From: Microcaldota archaeon
Lineage (GTDB): Archaea > Micrarchaeota > Micrarchaeia > Norongarragalinales > SBBD01
Assembly: GCA_016212475.1 (NCBI GenBank)
Contig: JACRGC010000009.1
Location: 62,001-126,000, forward strand
DNA: 64,000 bases
Reading direction: 5' to 3'
Shown one piece after another: positions 46,574-55,239 of the stretch. The stretch's first letter is position 1; each line of letters begins with the position of its first letter. The notes under the pieces were generated by a model that worked only from the letters and a program-made list of their open reading frames with translations, did no database searches and was not told where the DNA came from. Made by a program: the position numbers and the translations under genes.

Positions 46574-49036
46574 ATGAAGAGTATGAATGTAAAGAAAATA
46601 GCTGCAATAGCAGGCGGCGCTGCCATGATTGGCGCGATGTTTGTTGGAGCAGCTGTGAATGTGGACACTGCGAACGTCCAGAACTTTCCGTTCTTTTCCG
46701 CAGGCCAACCGAGCGTAAAAGTCGTAATTGGTTCAAAGGCAAAGCCGGAGGATGTGGTCGTTGGAGCAAACATTGCAGCAGTTCTTGGAAACCTTGCGTA
46801 CAAGGAGCAAACTGTTGAAATCCTTGGGAAAGACAAGCTCGGAGGAGGCGCTGGCGGATCTTTGTCAGACAAATCAGTCGATCTTACCATAACAACCCCA
46901 GGAGTCAACCCAGCAGTTGCCTACGAAATGAAGGCGTATGTTGAGGATGATCTTGACTATGCACCCGAAATCGTAAGGAACACAACCGGAAATTCAAGGT
47001 TTGGAACCACAACCGCAAACTTTAACTCAAATTCCGGACCAAAACAAATTACAAAGGATTTGACCGCCGTTTTGGCTCCAGCAGCAGGAATGCCATCTGA
47101 TGGAAAAATCGTTTATCCAAAGGGAAGCACCAACACAAAAGAAGAGCAGAAGGTATATGCATTCGCATATGTCCACTATGATACAACTGCAAAGGCTGTT
47201 CAAGCACAGTATGTCAAGACCGGTTATGAGGCAGTATTCACTGACCCAATCCCGCTTTGTCTAGACACTGCAAAAAACGCATCACTTTGTACGACTGACT
47301 CTGACAAGCTCTCAAAGGCAAACGTTGAAATTTCCTTCCTTGGGGACAAATGGACAATCTTTGACTATTCCGTTTCAGCTGTTGCTGGACCAGGAACCGT
47401 TGGAGTAATCACCTCAGTGACACTTGGTAAGCAAATTACTAGGAAAGAGTCATTCAACATCGATGAACAAGTAACAACCCCTGAAGGGTATGTCATCGTC
47501 TTGAAAGATTTGTCTGCTTTCTCACCACAAAGAGCGCAATTCGACATTCTCGACAAGGACGGAAAGCTCGTAAAGAGGCTCTACCTTGCAGAATCAGAAT
47601 CCTCAACAGTGTCTGAAGCAAACAACATCGTAGTCAAGGTAAACAAGGTATTCCCTGGAGCATTCGCTAAGCAAGGAATCGCCGACGTTTCACTTTATTC
47701 CAGCCAATTGGTTCTAACCAATGCGCAGGAAATAACTGGAGGAGAATCCCACAAGAACTGGAAAGCCCAGATTGTCAACGCAACCGTTGGCTCAACAGAG
47801 GGAATCTCAAAGCTTCAGCTATACAACGATGTCGATCAAACCTACAAAACACCAGTAACCCAGACTTTGAACCCAGGTGAATCCATTGACATAATCAAGG
47901 GAATGGCCGGCTACAAGCTGAATTATCTTGGATTGGACACTGTCGATTATGACACACTCCAATTCACAATCCAAAAATCCCAATCGTTAACAAACAGCTC
48001 TGGAGGAACCGTAACTGGAAACTTCCTTTACATTCTTTCTGGAAAGAGCAACGCATTCCAATTTGGTGGAAGGTCTGTGTCTGATGTCTATGTCGCATTG
48101 GAATCTACCCAACCATGGAACGCAAATGCCTCTGTTTGGTATTTGGATAGCAATGGTTACATAACCAACTCTGGAACCAACAACCAAGTAGCATACAATT
48201 ACAAATCCGACGAATCTGCAATGTTGTACTTTAATGCAACATACGCAGCAAATGCAACTCTTGGAACCCTTGCAGCTATCATTGCAATCCCTGAAATTTC
48301 AGAGGAAAACAATGGAACTCAAGCAACACACACAAGAGACTACCACCTAAACCTCTACTACGACCCAGCACTCGACCAATTCGTAAACACTCTTGGATCG
48401 ACGACCGTTGACAAGATTGGATATGGAATGGGCTGGCCAACTTCGATTGCTTCGAACAACATTGCAACTCAGGAAACGAAGTTCACAACCTACAGGGGAA
48501 ACATCTTCAACTCGATCTCTTCGACCTCGGCAAGCATCTCGTATGCACAAAAAGTTGCCCGGGCAAGATTCACTTTAACTGGTGGATCCGCTGGTGGATC
48601 ATCTGGAAACGACGCAACCGTTAACCTCAAGGAGGGAGACGACTACAACGTAGGCGGAGGATACAAGCTCAAAGTAGCTACAATCACTGCAAACGTAGGC
48701 GGCGCATCCGGAGATGTCTCTGGAATCGATGCTTTGGTACCATCAATTGAAAAGGCAGCTGTTGTCACTGCTCTAAACACAGCAAGCAACCCGCTTGTAG
48801 TGCTAGACTCGCAGGCATCCGACACAGCAAACCTGATCGTAATTGGAGGCCAAGTTGTCAACTCAGTTGCATCGGCGGCAGGTGTAAACCTAAAGCAGGG
48901 TGACGAACCAATTGTCCAGGTCTTTGGCTCAACGAAGCTAGTAGTTGCAGGATACTCTGCAGCAGACACTTCTGAAGCTGGAAACGCCTTGATCAACTGG
49001 CTTTCTGAGAACAGGATGACCGTTAGGGGAGCATAA
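46574..49036 (+). CDS. S-layer protein
   Basis: 820 residues. N-terminal signal peptide (IAAIAGGAAMIGAMFVGAAV) and the S-layer N-domain pattern 'SVKVVIGSKAKPEDVVVGANIAAVLGN'; C-terminal S-layer domain with 'ANLIVIGGQVVNSVASAAG' and 'STKLVVAGYSAADT', as in methanococcal-type S-layer proteins. The middle ~500 residues are beta-rich, Thr/Asn/Ser-rich with many NxT/S sites (glycosylation likely). No C-terminal membrane helix. Codons are strongly biased to C- and A-ending (AAC, ACC, GCA, AAG), unlike neighbours, a mark of very high expression. T-rich terminator follows. This is the main outer coat protein candidate. Confidence 0.92.
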   Translation: MKSMNVKKIAAIAGGAAMIGAMFVGAAVNVDTANVQNFPFFSAGQPSVKVVIGSKAKPEDVVVGANIAAVLGNLAYKEQTVEILGKDKLGGGAGGSLSDKSVDLTITTPGVNPAVAYEMKAYVEDDLDYAPEIVRNTTGNSRFGTTTANFNSNSGPKQITKDLTAVLAPAAGMPSDGKIVYPKGSTNTKEEQKVYAFAYVHYDTTAKAVQAQYVKTGYEAVFTDPIPLCLDTAKNASLCTTDSDKLSKANVEISFLGDKWTIFDYSVSAVAGPGTVGVITSVTLGKQITRKESFNIDEQVTTPEGYVIVLKDLSAFSPQRAQFDILDKDGKLVKRLYLAESESSTVSEANNIVVKVNKVFPGAFAKQGIADVSLYSSQLVLTNAQEITGGESHKNWKAQIVNATVGSTEGISKLQLYNDVDQTYKTPVTQTLNPGESIDIIKGMAGYKLNYLGLDTVDYDTLQFTIQKSQSLTNSSGGTVTGNFLYILSGKSNAFQFGGRSVSDVYVALESTQPWNANASVWYLDSNGYITNSGTNNQVAYNYKSDESAMLYFNATYAANATLGTLAAIIAIPEISEENNGTQATHTRDYHLNLYYDPALDQFVNTLGSTTVDKIGYGMGWPTSIASNNIATQETKFTTYRGNIFNSISSTSASISYAQKVARARFTLTGGSAGGSSGNDATVNLKEGDDYNVGGGYKLKVATITANVGGASGDVSGIDALVPSIEKAAVVTALNTASNPLVVLDSQASDTANLIVIGGQVVNSVASAAGVNLKQGDEPIVQVFGSTKLVVAGYSAADTSEAGNALINWLSENRMTVRGA

Positions 49037-49041
49037 GGCTC

Positions 49042-49095
49042 TTCCTTTTCTTTTCTTTTTTTTATTTTTCTTTTCTGATTCTTTTTTCTTAAACT
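49042..49095 (+). terminator. T-rich terminator of the S-layer gene
   Basis: Runs of T with a few C and A directly after the stop (TTTTCTTTTCTTTTTTTTAT...). No gene is supported in 49037-49233. Confidence 0.55.
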
Positions 49096-49233
49096 TTGAT
49101 TTCCAAACCCTTAATGCTAATTTCATTTGAAGCAACTTCTGCTCTAAAACTTCCAAAACTTTGCTTCAGCACTTTCCATCATTATCCCTGATTCCTACCC
49201 CTTCCTCTAAACCTTCCTTTGGCAGCCTTGCAC

Positions 49234-50445
49234 CTAAATCCTTCCCTTAATGTGCACCGAGGGTAATTTGTGTGCAGAAGCATTGAAATCAATCTGAAAG
49301 CCATGCTCTCCCGATTCTTTTATCAGAACAACAATATTGTGGCATAGCACTTTTGCCAAAGCTTCGTTTGTCTGCGCTACCTCCTTTCTTGAGAACAGCC
49401 TGTTTTGGAACTTGCGCTTGAGCATTGAAAAGGTGCTCTCAACGTTTGATCTGCGATGATAGATCTGCATGAATTTCTCCCTATCGTATTGGAAATAGTG
49501 ATACATCGTCCTCCAAGCTTGGCTTCCAAATTTCTTACCTATTGCGTTTGATTTGAAGGGAATGAAGGGTACGATTCCCAAATCCCAAGCAGTCTGCATG
49601 TTTTTCCTTGCAGCATATCCTTTGTCGGCGCAAACAACTGTTGGTTTGAAACCTTCGGCGGTCTCCTCAATTAATTGGCAGAATTCGGGCGAATCTGCGG
49701 AATGACCATCCGTTACGATAATCGAGGTTACGATGTTGGTTTTTGTTCCGCAACAAACGTGAACTTTCAGCCAATCTTTTACTTTTACGTCCTTGTTGAA
49801 GCGGTAATCCACCCAACGGGAATAGAATGCAGATGAAAGGCCAGATGCATCAATTGCCACGGTTTCTTCAAAGCCCGAGAGCGGCATTGCTGAAATTCGG
49901 ATCAAATCTTTGAGAATTGTGATTAACTCGGGCTTGTTTAGGTATTTGATGATCGTGTTGAAATGCGGAGTTTTGGAAAGGTAACCTCTGCGCTTGGCGA
50001 TTTCAAGGTCGCTAATCGATCGTCTTGAACTTAGGCACTCGTAAACTTTGGCAACGATGGCAAACGCCATTTCAGGCAGAGGCATTGTCGGCCTTCCTGC
50101 CCGTCTTTTCCTTTCATCGGGAATAAGCGAGGTCAGATCCTCCAGCAATTCCAAAAACATGAGCTTCTCTTGCATCTGCGAATTGTTGTAATTACCCCAA
50201 TCCATCTTTTCTGCTTGTGGAAAGAGGGCATTGGATTCAAACAGCTCCTCAACTCGTTCATCTACTGTGATCGGCTTGCGTGGACCTTTGTGAGGATCGA
50301 TTACGACCTGAGAGTTAGCAAGCGTGAATTTGCGACGGCATGATCCACAGAAGTAGGTTTGCACAACTCCTTCCCTAAGGTTCCGCACTCCCCAACGGAG
50401 AATTTTATGCGAATGGCAATACTTACAATCAAAATCCGATTCCAT
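49234..50445 (-). mobile_element. DDE transposase (IS5-like) with N-terminal zinc ribbon
   Basis: 403 residues. N-terminal CxxC...CxxC ribbon (C7, C10, C33, C36) for DNA binding, then a helical segment and a DDE domain: 'TVAIDASGLSS' (first Asp), 'VVCADKGYAARKNM' (second Asp) and 'YHRRSNVESTFSMLKRKF' (Glu). The final residues SAHKLPSVHIKGRI are encoded over two TTxxTGTGCA motifs 20 bases apart. Complete and apparently intact. Terminal inverted repeats were not clear. The upstream 85 bases hold three palindromes and a divergent RHH gene. Family assignment is by motif order only. Confidence 0.88.
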
Positions 50446-50451
50446 AAAGCC

Positions 50452-50523
50452 CACATATACACTTATGCACATATGTGTAAACAATAATATTTATAAACAC
50501 ATATGTGCTAATACACAAATGTG
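50452..50523. promoter_or_regulatory. Array of CACATATGTG palindromes (operators or IS end)
   Basis: Perfect CACATATGTG at 50468-50477 and 50498-50507, and CACAAATGTG at 50514-50523, with a partial copy at 50452. The TATA-like ATATTTATAAA at 50487-50496 lies between them. They sit between the divergent transposase and ribbon-helix-helix genes. Confidence 0.75.
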
Positions 50524-50528
50524 TTAAT

Positions 50529-50666
50529 ATGGGCCGAATCGACATCGTACTATCCGACGACGTAGAAAACAAATTACGCGAAAGATCGGCAAAGAAATTC
50601 GGCCATAGAAAAGGGAGTTTGTCGAAGGCAGTTGAAGAAGCCATTAAAAAATGGTTAGGCGAATAA
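50529..50666 (+). CDS. Ribbon-helix-helix (CopG-like) DNA-binding protein, 45 aa
   Basis: A short gene of 45 codons: MGRIDIVLSDDVENKLRE, then RSAKKFGHRKGSLSKAVEEA and IKKWLGE. Strand 'RIDIVLS' followed by two helices is the RHH fold; 'GHRKGSLSKAVEEAI' is the CopG/antitoxin-type second helix. The ATG is 6 bases after the last of three palindromes, so autorepression of itself and the divergent transposase is a natural guess. It is not accompanied by an obvious toxin gene. Confidence 0.8.
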   Translation: MGRIDIVLSDDVENKLRERSAKKFGHRKGSLSKAVEEAIKKWLGE

Positions 50667-50855
50667 TACTCATACTTACTTTTTTCATACGAAAATCGGA
50701 AATGGTTTGCAAAGATCACCTTGCTTCCCAAGGTGAGGCAACGGGAATTCGGAGCTCTTACCAGCCACCTAAAAACCGTTGACCCTTGCGAATGAATCGC
50801 ACGAGAAGCATATCTATATGGGTGTTCGGTTTAATAAGGTTTTTGCTAAACTGTT

Positions 50856-50887
50856 CTAAACCAATAATACGGTATATTGCGGTTTAG
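50856..50887. promoter_or_regulatory. Inverted repeat CTAAACC...GGTTTAG upstream of the ParB-like gene
   Basis: 7-base arms at 50856-50862 and 50881-50887 with an 18-base spacer, just upstream of the TATA-like TTTTTATAAT (50892-50901) and the ATG at 50923; further TTTAA/CTAAAC half-sites occur near 50829 and 50846. A likely operator for the ParB-like/methyltransferase operon. In the gap 50667-50855 there is a hairpin CACCTTG-CTTC-CCAAGGTG (near 50725-50745) and nothing else. Confidence 0.5.
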
Positions 50888-50922
50888 ATAACTTTTTATA
50901 ATACCGGGTTCATGATGATAAC

Positions 50923-51912
50923 ATGGATGACGAGAATTTATTGAAAACAATCACGGTGAAGGTTGAATTAGACAAGCTTAAGCTTGATTTGAATAACGCT
51001 CGATTTCAACACTTACCCGAAAAAATCGATGAGACCAAAATGGAAGAACTTATTTGGTCGGAAAAGGATACGCGCCAACTTTATGAACAAATTAGAACCG
51101 CCAAGGGTCTTTATGAACCCCCCGTAATAAATTCAGATAATATCGTTATTGAAGGAAATAGGCGACTTGTTTGTTTAAGAAAATTAAAGGTTAAGTTAAA
51201 ATCCGGCGAAATTACCGACATAGAATCAGATCGTTTCGATCATGTCGAATGTAGACAAATTCCCAAAAATACTCCTAAATTAAATGTCGATTTGTTTTTG
51301 GCATCAATCCATGTGAGGGGAAAGAAACCATGGCCCGCGTACAATAAAGCCAAACGCATTCAAGAATTGCGATTAAACTATGACTACAGTTACGATCGAT
51401 TAGCAAAGACCCTCGGAATGGGAAAAATAACTTTGATCCGAATGGTAAACGCTTATGAGCAAATGGAAAAGTATAGGGAAAAATACGATGATGACAAAGA
51501 TTGGTATAGAAAATATACTCATTTTGATGAATTTTTTAGTAGCAGAGGCTTAAAAGAATTTAGAGGACAACAAAAAAATATTGATAAATTTTCTGCATGG
51601 GTACACGAGGGCAAATTTAGCGATTCAAGACATGTTCGGTCATTATCGCAAATACTTGGAGACGACGATGCATTCAAAGCATTTGAAGAAGAAGATTTTG
51701 ATGCAGCAATAAAATTATTGGAAGAAAAGAATCCGACAATGAAAAGCCGAGAATTCCGTCAAATATCAAAAACAATTAGAATTCTTCATGATTTTTCGAG
51801 GAAAGAGTTGGTGAAAACAGTCAAGGATCAGAATAGATTAAGACTTCTAAAAGAATTACGGGATGAAACAGATTCGCTGATAAAGGACGTCGAAAATATG
51901 AACCCAAAGTAA
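50923..51912 (+). CDS. ParB/Srx-fold domain protein of a DNA modification operon
   Basis: 329 residues. The ParB N-domain core is seen as 'VINSDNIVIEGNRRLVCLRKL' (GNRR box), followed by a helical HTH-like region ('YSYDRLAKTLGMGKITLIRMVN') as in ParB's DNA-binding domain. The C-terminal ~130 residues are helical and charged. No ParA partner is adjacent, and the next gene (60 bases) is a DNA methyltransferase, so it is more likely a nuclease-, switch- or regulator-type ParB relative in this cassette than a segregation protein. Confidence 0.75.
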   Translation: MDDENLLKTITVKVELDKLKLDLNNARFQHLPEKIDETKMEELIWSEKDTRQLYEQIRTAKGLYEPPVINSDNIVIEGNRRLVCLRKLKVKLKSGEITDIESDRFDHVECRQIPKNTPKLNVDLFLASIHVRGKKPWPAYNKAKRIQELRLNYDYSYDRLAKTLGMGKITLIRMVNAYEQMEKYREKYDDDKDWYRKYTHFDEFFSSRGLKEFRGQQKNIDKFSAWVHEGKFSDSRHVRSLSQILGDDDAFKAFEEEDFDAAIKLLEEKNPTMKSREFRQISKTIRILHDFSRKELVKTVKDQNRLRLLKELRDETDSLIKDVENMNPK

Positions 51913-51972
51913 ACTATCGGTTGATAAAAAATAAACCTCACATATTAAAGTTTAAATGTTCACTGTGATGCT

Positions 51973-52986
51973 ATGAGAAATAAAAAATACAGAATTGTTT
52001 CCTTATTTTCAGGATGCGGAGGAATGGATCTTGGATTTGAGGATGAAGGATTCGAAGTTGTATGGGCGAACGATATTTTTAAAGCTGCATGCGACACTTT
52101 TGACCAAAATTTTAAAACCAAAATAGATAGGAGGGATATTGCCGATGTTGATGTAAAGGATATTCCCGATTGTGACGTAGTGGTTGGGGGGTTTCCCTGT
52201 CAAGATTTTTCAATGATATGGAAACGAGGCGGTATCGAAACCGATCGAGGAAACCTCTACAAGCATTTTGTGAGGATTGTTAAAGCTAAATCTCCAAAAG
52301 TATTTGTAGCTGAAAATGTTAAAGGATTGATGAGCGCGAATGAGGGTAAAGCAATTGAAACCATCATTTCCGACTTTACAAACAATGGAGAGGGCTACAA
52401 TATCACAGCAAAAGTTTACAATTTTGCCGAATACGGAGTTCCCCAATTACGACAGCGCGTATTAATTATAGGAATTAGAAAAGACCTCGGAATATTTTTT
52501 ACTCCACCGAAAAAAAGCCATGACGAATCGACCTATGTAACTGCGGGCGAAGCTTTGGATGGAGCCGAAAAAGCCGAATATAACAACGAAAAGCTGAAAA
52601 TTGCCGATAGGACTAAAGAAATCCTAAAAAGAATACCCGAAGGAGGTAATTTTACAAGCATTCCGAAAGACTCCCCATACTACGTAAAAGGGATGATAAG
52701 CCATGTTTACAGGCGTCTTAATAGAAATAAACCATCAACCACATTAATTGCAGGCGGAGGTGGAGGTACTTGGGGATATCACTTTGAAGAACCGAGGCCG
52801 TTAACAAATCGCGAAAGAGCAAGAATTCAATCATTTCCAGATGATTTTGTATTTATTGGCTCGATTGCAGAGGTAAGAAAGCAGATTGGAAATGCCGTTC
52901 CTCCGAAAGGGATAAAGCCTTTTGCAAAGGAAATTAAAAAAATTTTAGATGGTAAAATCAAGGGACAAACTACCTTGCTGATTTGA
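51973..52986 (+). CDS. DNA (cytosine-5-)-methyltransferase
   Basis: Methylates C5 of cytosine in a specific DNA site. Motifs: I FSGCGGMDLG (12-21), IV GGFPCQDFS (catalytic C76 in PCQ), VI ENVKGL (114-119), VIII 'QLRQRVLIIGI', and IX-X 'PRPLTNRERARIQSFPDDF' and 'KQIGNAVPP'. 337 residues, complete, with a short target-recognition region between VIII and IX. The Vsr gene begins directly after the stop codon (52987). Together with the convergent nuclease gene this forms a type II restriction-modification set. Confidence 0.95.
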   Translation: MRNKKYRIVSLFSGCGGMDLGFEDEGFEVVWANDIFKAACDTFDQNFKTKIDRRDIADVDVKDIPDCDVVVGGFPCQDFSMIWKRGGIETDRGNLYKHFVRIVKAKSPKVFVAENVKGLMSANEGKAIETIISDFTNNGEGYNITAKVYNFAEYGVPQLRQRVLIIGIRKDLGIFFTPPKKSHDESTYVTAGEALDGAEKAEYNNEKLKIADRTKEILKRIPEGGNFTSIPKDSPYYVKGMISHVYRRLNRNKPSTTLIAGGGGGTWGYHFEEPRPLTNRERARIQSFPDDFVFIGSIAEVRKQIGNAVPPKGIKPFAKEIKKILDGKIKGQTTLLI

Positions 52987-53418
52987 ATGGCGGACCAATT
53001 TACCAAACTGGAAAGAAGTCGGATTATGTTGCGGATAAAATCAACAAACTCTGCCCCAGAATTAAAGATTCGTAAAAAGCTTAAGAAAAACGGAGTTAAC
53101 TATTCTTTAAAATCGACCTTGCCGGGTCGCCCGGACTTGATTATCCCCGATGTAAAGCTGGCTATTTTTGTCGATGGTTGTTTCTGGCACAAGTGCCCTC
53201 GTTGTTATCGCCCACCAAAAAGTAATAAGAAATACTGGAATCCAAAAATTAACAGTAACGCTATAAGGGATAAGCGAGTAACCAGCAAATTAAAGAGGGC
53301 TCGCTGGGCGGTTTTAAGAATATGGGAGCATGAAATCCAAACGAATGTCGACAGATCAATAAAAAGGATTGTCGACAAAATTTCGAAATTAAGAAATCAG
53401 TTGAGAAGAGATCTTTAA
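52987..53418 (+). CDS. vsr: Very-short-patch-repair (Vsr-type) nicking endonuclease
   Basis: Nicks T:G mismatches that arise from deamination of 5-methylcytosine. Signature pieces: 'ERSRIMLRIKSTNSAPELKIRK' with the conserved RSxxM, 'PGRPDLIIPDVKLAIFVDGCFWHKC' (catalytic Asp50 and His-containing GCFWH), 'RCYRPPKSNKKYW' and 'WEHEI'. The cysteines around CPRC fit the structural zinc site. No gap after the methyltransferase, as expected for a repair partner of a 5mC enzyme. Confidence 0.9.
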   Translation: MADQFTKLERSRIMLRIKSTNSAPELKIRKKLKKNGVNYSLKSTLPGRPDLIIPDVKLAIFVDGCFWHKCPRCYRPPKSNKKYWNPKINSNAIRDKRVTSKLKRARWAVLRIWEHEIQTNVDRSIKRIVDKISKLRNQLRRDL

Positions 53419-54288
53419 CTCATCCAATAGGGAATAGAGCTCTTCAGGGTTCCTTTTCAGTTCTGAAGGATGCATAATTATATTTTCTTTATCCCAATCT
53501 TCTCTTCTAACATGGTATTTTCCAGGTAATCGCTTTCCTCTGTGCCCTTTAGCTAAAAATTCTGGTTTCTGTATCCAACCGAGAATTTCAAGCCAGCCAA
53601 TTTTTTGATTAAGTTCTAAATGATCTAAACTAACACCTGCGCGTAAAATTTTCAATAGAAAATCCTCTAAAAGATGAAGTTTAACAAGAATGATTATTTG
53701 ACCTTCCCAGTCCATTTCTAATGTCGGTATAGCCAAGAAGTATCCATTGGTTGATTTTATGGCGATAATCTTGTCTGGAGCAAGTTTGTATTTTTTATCG
53801 TTTTCAAGATAGTGAGTAAAATCGCCCGCATCTCGTTTTGCCTCTTTTTCAGAGATTAAGTGAAAATCGACAGGAAGGCGGTACCCTTTTTTACTTTCAA
53901 CAAAATTAGAAAAGGCAATTTCCACCAATTTGCCTTTAATTTCATCTTCAACTTTGCCGGTAAAATTTCTATCTCCCCGCATTCCGAATTTCCGAGGCCT
54001 CTGCAGAACTTGATCATATTCCCCTATTACGGTTTTGACATCCGAATTAGTCACATGAAAAGATATTTGTTTGAGGCGTTCTAAGTATTCTTCAGCTTCT
54101 TGTTTCGATATAACCCCTTTTCTAAAGCCCTTTACGCGCCTAAAGTATAATTCGGGCGGAATTTCGGGGTTATCACCAAATTTTATTTTATCTCTTCTGA
54201 AGTTAATATTTTTTATTTCAAGTGGATAGCCAGCTTCTGCAACAAATTTTGAAAATTCATCAATTGTTAAGAAATCGGATGCGCCCAT
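53389..54288 (-). CDS. Probable type II restriction endonuclease
   Basis: 299 residues. Not recognised by name. It contains a PD-(D/E)xK-like arrangement: 'RDAGDFTHYLENDKKYKLAP' (Asp) then 'DKIIAIKSTNGYFLAIP' (I-x-K pair after a strand), the order typical for restriction enzymes. It is convergent with, and overlaps by 30 bases, the Vsr gene behind the C5-methyltransferase. The context makes the cognate restriction enzyme the most likely role. The composition (A+T-rich, many AGA/ATA codons) differs from the core genes. Confidence 0.65.
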   Translation of the reverse strand: MGASDFLTIDEFSKFVAEAGYPLEIKNINFRRDKIKFGDNPEIPPELYFRRVKGFRKGVISKQEAEEYLERLKQISFHVTNSDVKTVIGEYDQVLQRPRKFGMRGDRNFTGKVEDEIKGKLVEIAFSNFVESKKGYRLPVDFHLISEKEAKRDAGDFTHYLENDKKYKLAPDKIIAIKSTNGYFLAIPTLEMDWEGQIIILVKLHLLEDFLLKILRAGVSLDHLELNQKIGWLEILGWIQKPEFLAKGHRGKRLPGKYHVRREDWDKENIIMHPSELKRNPEELYSLLDELKISSQLIS

Positions 54289-54327
54289 AGTTAGGTTAGG
54301 ATATAAGTTTAATTTAAACCCACCGAA

Positions 54328-54337
54328 TTTATGTGCA
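54328..54337. repeat. TTTATGTGCA motif, copy 1
   Basis: Isolated exact copy just before the 3' end of the exonuclease-like gene; see the motif cluster at 55240-55287. Confidence 0.6.
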
Positions 54338-54345
54338 GATTCTTC

Positions 54346-54900
54346 TTACTTGATATTACACTCCTGCTTGAACTTTTTCAGGAATCCTGGCATCTCCTTG
54401 TAAAGCCAAGCATTCCATTCGACGAATGCTTTCGCCTCGCTTTCGATGTAATCAACTATCTTGTCATACTCCTTGTTCTTGAACCATTCTGGAATAAGTT
54501 TGCCGTTTGTCGGCTTGTTGGTAATCTTATCAAGCCCCGAACCTTTGAATTCGCCCCTATTCATCAGCAAGGCAAACGCCCTTAGATCAACGAAGGGCCT
54601 CGTAAGTATGTCGATTTCTGGCAAGCCATTTGTTTTGGTGCGCTCTCGCAGAAACTTATGCTCAAAGTTCAAATTGAATCCAGTGGGAATGAATGCCCAT
54701 TCGTTTGAACCAGTTATTTGCGATTCTTCAAGGAACTCCTCCAATATTCTCTTTTCAGATGATTCCCAGGCTTTCAGTATTCGAAGTGGCCCCACAGCTA
54801 AACCCGTATTCCGTTCAAGCTCCTGAAACTGGATTGTGATTATCTGATCCGTCTTTTCTTTCAAACCACTCGTTTCAATGTCAAGGTAATAGTTTCCCAT
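54346..54900 (-). CDS. DnaQ-like 3'-5' exonuclease domain protein
   Basis: 184 residues. The RNase H-like exonuclease start YYLDIETSGL carries the first Asp-x-Glu. The second block 'GFNLNFEHKFLRERT' has Glu where most DEDD enzymes have Asp (GHN..FD), and the third is 'VDYIESEAKAFVEW'. If the Asp-to-Glu change matters, the nuclease may be weakened or altered. Single-domain, no partner polymerase, in the accessory island beside a probable restriction enzyme; a defence or DNA repair function is a guess. Confidence 0.65.
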   Translation of the reverse strand: MGNYYLDIETSGLKEKTDQIITIQFQELERNTGLAVGPLRILKAWESSEKRILEEFLEESQITGSNEWAFIPTGFNLNFEHKFLRERTKTNGLPEIDILTRPFVDLRAFALLMNRGEFKGSGLDKITNKPTNGKLIPEWFKNKEYDKIVDYIESEAKAFVEWNAWLYKEMPGFLKKFKQECNIK

Positions 54901-54949
54901 TAAACCACTCTTTGAATATGCTTTTACTCGTTAATATAGCTCGAGGGTA

Positions 54950-54959
54950 TTTATGTGCA
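54950..54959. repeat. TTTATGTGCA motif, copy 2
   Basis: Exact copy upstream of the exonuclease-like gene; followed by AATTCGGTG, while copy 1 is preceded by ACCGAAT, so this pair brackets the gene. Confidence 0.6.
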
Positions 54960-55012
54960 AATTCGGTGTGATAAAAAGCAAGTTTTAATAGCTTTGAAGT
55001 CGTTATTTTACT

Positions 55013-55201
55013 ATGAAACTGAAAGCGCAAGGATGGCCAGCGGGCGTACTGCCGATAGTATTTTGGATGCTGGTAGAAGGATTATTTGTTTATATTGCAG
55101 TTACTGATCAACAGGGGCAGAGGGGGCTCGGCGCAATAATGTCGGTTGTTTGGATAGGAATAGGCATTGTTGCTGCCTGGATCTTCGGAAGGGGGCACTG
55201 A
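55013..55201 (+). CDS. Small membrane protein, 2 TM, 62 aa
   Basis: Two hydrophobic helices (residues ~11-30 and ~41-58) joined by a short polar loop (TDQQGQRGLG). Begins MKLKAQGWPAGVLPIVFWML. Not recognised. Coding potential is moderate: there is no long ORF in other frames and the hydrophobic pattern is real, but start signals are weak. Confidence 0.55.
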   Translation: MKLKAQGWPAGVLPIVFWMLVEGLFVYIAVTDQQGQRGLGAIMSVVWIGIGIVAAWIFGRGH

Positions 55202-55239
55202 TTCTTTGTTTCGTTCCACCCTAATGCTGTTTTAACCAA

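Noticed and set aside
46254-46908. Minus-strand frames over the S-layer leader and gene start
   Set aside because: They are antisense to a conserved gene and to its leader; no coding features.
49037-49233. Gene in the gap between S-layer and transposase genes
   Set aside because: Only T-rich terminator and low-complexity sequence; no ORF with start signals.
50923-51912. Chromosome-partition ParB
   Set aside because: No ParA next to it and no parS-like array; the neighbours are DNA modification genes. The MinD-like gene at 26.7 kb is not linked.
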